Origin: Actinobacteria bacterium UBA7422
GTDB taxonomy: Bacteria > Actinomycetota > Actinomycetes > S36-B12
Direction: 5' to 3'
Assembly: GCA_002469525.1 (NCBI GenBank)
Contig: DKME01000117.1
Location: forward strand, 1 to 7,838
DNA length: 7,838 nucleotides
Shown here: positions 5,961 through 7,838 of the stretch, one piece after another
How positions within the stretch are numbered: the first letter of the stretch is position 1
Layout of the letters: every line of letters starts with the position of its first letter
Made by a program: the position numbers and the translations under genes
Notes under the pieces: model-generated
Told to the model about the DNA's origin: nothing
The model's input: only the letters and a program-made list of their open reading frames with translations
Database searches by the model: none

Positions 5961-7190
5961 TTAGATTCGCTCGACGATTGTTGCAATGCCCATGCCGCCA
6001 CCAATACAGAGTGTGGCCAGTCCGTAGCGACCACCTGTGCGCTCAAGTTCGTCAACGAGTGTGCCAAGAATTATCGCGCCGGTCGCGCCAAGTGGGTGAC
6101 CCATTGCAATTGCGCCACCATTGGGGTTAAGTTTTTCGTCTGGAATGTTGAGTTCGCTTTGTAAACGCAATGCGACCGATGCAAATGCTTCGTTGATCTC
6201 GACAATATCCATGTCTTCGGCTGTTAGGCCTGCTTTTGCAAGGGCTTTTCGGCTTGCTGGTGCAGGACCGGTGAGCATAATTGTTGGTTCAGAGCCGACT
6301 ACAGCCATGCTGACTATTCGTGCACGAGGGGTCAGTCCCATGTCTTTACCGACCTGTTCACTGCCAATCAGTACAACTGCGGCGCCGTCCACGATTCCCG
6401 ACGAGTTTCCGGCGTGGTGCACGTGATCGATTGAGTCAACATTTGGATACACCTCGAGTGCGACGGAATCAAAGCCACCGTGTTCACCGATCATGGCAAA
6501 CGCTGGCTTCAAACTTGACAGTGATTCAACCGTTGTGCCGCGTCGAATATATTCGTCGTGATCCAAGATCATTAGACCGTTGCGATCCTTGACGGGAACA
6601 ATTGATTTTGCGAAGCGGCCTTCATCCCATGCGCGCGCTGCACGTTCCTGTGATCGCACCGCGAATCGATCCACGTCCTCGCGACTCACACCGTCAATCG
6701 TTGCAATCAGGTCAGCTCCAATACCTTGTGGGACAAAGTTTGTGTCTAATGCTGTCTGTGGGTCCATTGCCATTGCACCACCGTCGGTGCCCATGGGAAC
6801 CCGTGACATGGATTCCACTCCGCCAGCAATGATCATGTCTTCCATGCCTGAGCGAATACGTGCAGCTGCTTGGTTCACGGACTCAAGTCCCGAACCGCAG
6901 AACCGATTGAGTTGCACGCCGGCAACACTTTCCGGCAGGCCCGCAACCATTGACGAAATTTTTGCAATATCAGCGCCCTGGTCGCCAACAGGGGTTACGC
7001 AACCTAGAACAACGTCGTCCACCCGGCCGGGGTCATAGCTTGGATTACGTTCGGCAATCTCTTTGAGTAGTCCGCTCACCAGTTCGACCGGCTTGACTTC
7101 ATAGAGCGAGCCACCGGGCTTGCCCTTTCCCCGAGGGGTTCGCAGGACGTCATAGATAAATGCTTCATTTGCTGAGGTGGGTGCGGACAT
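5961..7190 (-). CDS. fadA: FadA: acetyl-CoA C-acyltransferase (3-ketoacyl-CoA thiolase)
   Basis: This thiolase should cleave 3-ketoacyl-CoA with CoA to acetyl-CoA (or propionyl-CoA from alpha-methyl substrates) and a shortened acyl-CoA, the last beta-oxidation step. It has 409 residues from ATG 7190. The nucleophilic Cys98 sits in NRFCGSG, followed by NEAF (333-336), His365 in GGAIAMGHPLGATG and the acid/base Cys395 in TLCIGGGMG. All catalytic elements are intact. The N-terminus (AFIYDVLRTPRGKG) and GCVTPVGDQGADIA resemble M. tuberculosis FadA (Rv0859), partner of FadB in a trifunctional complex. An upstream in-frame ATG at 7241 was rejected: it would add 17 non-conserved residues and run through the promoter, while 7190 has AAGGAG ten bases upstream. 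It is the first gene of the operon. Confidence 0.95.
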   Translation of the reverse strand: MSAPTSANEAFIYDVLRTPRGKGKPGGSLYEVKPVELVSGLLKEIAERNPSYDPGRVDDVVLGCVTPVGDQGADIAKISSMVAGLPESVAGVQLNRFCGSGLESVNQAAARIRSGMEDMIIAGGVESMSRVPMGTDGGAMAMDPQTALDTNFVPQGIGADLIATIDGVSREDVDRFAVRSQERAARAWDEGRFAKSIVPVKDRNGLMILDHDEYIRRGTTVESLSSLKPAFAMIGEHGGFDSVALEVYPNVDSIDHVHHAGNSSGIVDGAAVVLIGSEQVGKDMGLTPRARIVSMAVVGSEPTIMLTGPAPASRKALAKAGLTAEDMDIVEINEAFASVALRLQSELNIPDEKLNPNGGAIAMGHPLGATGAIILGTLVDELERTGGRYGLATLCIGGGMGIATIVERI

Positions 7191-7237
7191 GCGCGAAATA
7201 CTCCTTAGGTGCAAACAAGAATGGTGTGAGTTCCAGT

Positions 7238-7255
7238 ACAATACAAGTGTATAGT
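7238..7255. promoter_or_regulatory. Putative TetR-type operator, imperfect 18-bp inverted repeat
   Basis: ACAATACA-AG-TGTATAGT has 8-bp arms with one mismatched pair and a 2-bp centre. It lies in the 100-bp gap between divergent fadA and the TetR-family gene and covers the proposed -10 of the fadA promoter. Size, symmetry and position are typical of TetR-family operators. Binding by the adjacent regulator is an inference. Confidence 0.6.
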
Positions 7256-7273
7256 CTTTTTTTATATTGTCGA
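7246..7273 (-). promoter_or_regulatory. Candidate promoter of the fadA-fadB-caiB-acd operon
   Basis: Read on the minus strand, TCGACA (7268-7273, one mismatch to TTGACA) is followed by a 16-bp A-rich spacer and TACACT (7246-7251, fits TANNNT). Transcription would start near 7239, giving an untranslated leader of about 49 bases before ATG 7190. The -10 lies inside the inverted repeat 7238-7255, so a bound repressor would block RNA polymerase. An equally strict alternative -10 (TATACA, shifted two bases upstream) would have only a 14-bp spacer. Confidence 0.4.
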
Positions 7274-7290
7274 TGAAAGGGGTGTCTTAC

Positions 7291-7838
7291 GTGTCCGAGC
7301 AGGTTGCCAGCGAGCGAATTCGCCTGGTTGCCTTGGACCTGTTCGGGCGATTAGGAATAGATAGCGTCTCGATGCGCCAAGTGGCGGCTGCCGCCGGCTG
7401 CACGGTCGGGCTGGTGCAGCACCACTTCGGTACGAAAGACGGGTTACGGGTCGCTGTCGAAGAAGAAATCATTGAACAATTCGAGTTCGCCCTGTCCAAG
7501 GGCCCTAGAGATCGCGCATCCCGTGACGCACGAGTTCAATCCCTGCTGGTCGAGCGCCCCGAAATCGTCGACTACCTTCGCAGGGCGTTACTGGACCAGC
7601 GAGGTGAGTCTGCAGGGATCCTGGCCCGGCTAGTTGTTATGAGCGCGGGTCAGGTGAGTGAAATGCGGGCAAGTGGGCATGCTCGCACAGACGCTTCCGC
7701 CGAAGACCAGGTTTTGCGCATGCTGATCCGTCAGTTTGGTGTGCTTTTCCTTGAACCCATGGTCGCGGGAATCTGGGCTGAACTGGATCAACCGGAAACC
7801 ACCTGCCCCGAATTGAAAGTGACTCTCACAAAGAGCTG
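7291..7838 (+). CDS. TetR-family transcriptional regulator (3' end outside window)
   Basis: A GTG start at 7291 preceded by AAAGGGG (7276-7282, eight-base spacing) opens a frame of at least 182 codons, uninterrupted to the window edge. TetR proteins are usually ~190-220 residues, so little is missing. The N-terminal DNA-binding domain is clear: helix 1 at ~7-21 (ERIRLVALDLFGRLG), then SMRQVAAAAGCTVGLVQHHF at 27-46 forming the helix-turn-helix, then GTKDGL. The ligand-binding domain from ~60 onward is divergent, as usual. Divergent placement next to a beta-oxidation operon suggests a FadR-like local repressor released by an acyl-CoA or pathway intermediate, probably also controlling its own gene. 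The ligand is unknown. A candidate forward -10 (TATATT at 7263-7268 or TATAGT at 7250-7255) lies near or inside the putative operator, but no good -35 is seen. Confidence 0.9.
   Translation, partial: MSEQVASERIRLVALDLFGRLGIDSVSMRQVAAAAGCTVGLVQHHFGTKDGLRVAVEEEIIEQFEFALSKGPRDRASRDARVQSLLVERPEIVDYLRRALLDQRGESAGILARLVVMSAGQVSEMRASGHARTDASAEDQVLRMLIRQFGVLFLEPMVAGIWAELDQPETTCPELKVTLTKS

Noticed and set aside
7191..7241. N-terminal extension of FadA from ATG at 7241
   Set aside because: The 17 added residues look unlike any thiolase start, lie over the operator/promoter, and a good Shine-Dalgarno exists for ATG 7190.
7287..7499. Minus-strand open frame of 70 codons
   Set aside because: It is antisense to the clear TetR helix-turn-helix coding sequence and has no support of its own.

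Overview
The window looks like chromosomal DNA of an actinobacterium. This rests on recalled family resemblance, not a search: the fadA/fadB pair and the DsbE/CcdA pair resemble, in order, length and motifs, Mycobacterium tuberculosis Rv0859-Rv0860 and Rv2878c (mpt53)-Rv2877c. Moderate base composition and frequent GTG starts fit a non-mycobacterial member of the phylum. No phage, IS, CRISPR, tRNA or rRNA signal was seen.

Left part (1-1791, + strand). The 3' end of a gene with a C-terminal SHOCT domain is followed by a 99-bp gap containing an ECF-sigma-like promoter. Next come a lipoprotein with an MPT53/DsbE-type thioredoxin fold and, 6 bp later, a CcdA-type membrane electron carrier. Together these form an extracytoplasmic thiol-disulfide module. 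No cytochrome c biogenesis gene follows within the window.

Central part (7190 down to 1760, - strand). This is a compact four-gene fatty-acid beta-oxidation operon: fadA (thiolase), fadB (enoyl-CoA hydratase/3-hydroxyacyl-CoA dehydrogenase), a short CaiB/AMACR-family protein, and an LCAD-like acyl-CoA dehydrogenase. Gaps are 11 bp, an 8-bp overlap and 22 bp. The set covers all four steps of a beta-oxidation cycle. The CaiB-like member keeps the alpha-methylacyl-CoA racemase catalytic residues, so methyl-branched substrates (isoprenoid acids, sterol side chains, branched fatty acids) are a reasonable inference. The operon's last gene overlaps the 3' end of ccdA by 32 bp, tail to tail.

Right part (7191-7838). 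A divergent TetR-family regulator starts with GTG at 7291 and runs off the window. The gap holds an 18-bp imperfect inverted repeat over the likely -10 region of the operon promoter, which suggests acyl-CoA-responsive local repression.

Nothing here is clearly a previously undescribed system. The best leads are the racemase-like protein missing its usual C-terminal portion inside a full beta-oxidation operon, the operator/promoter arrangement, and the ECF-like promoter that would give a nearly leaderless mRNA.
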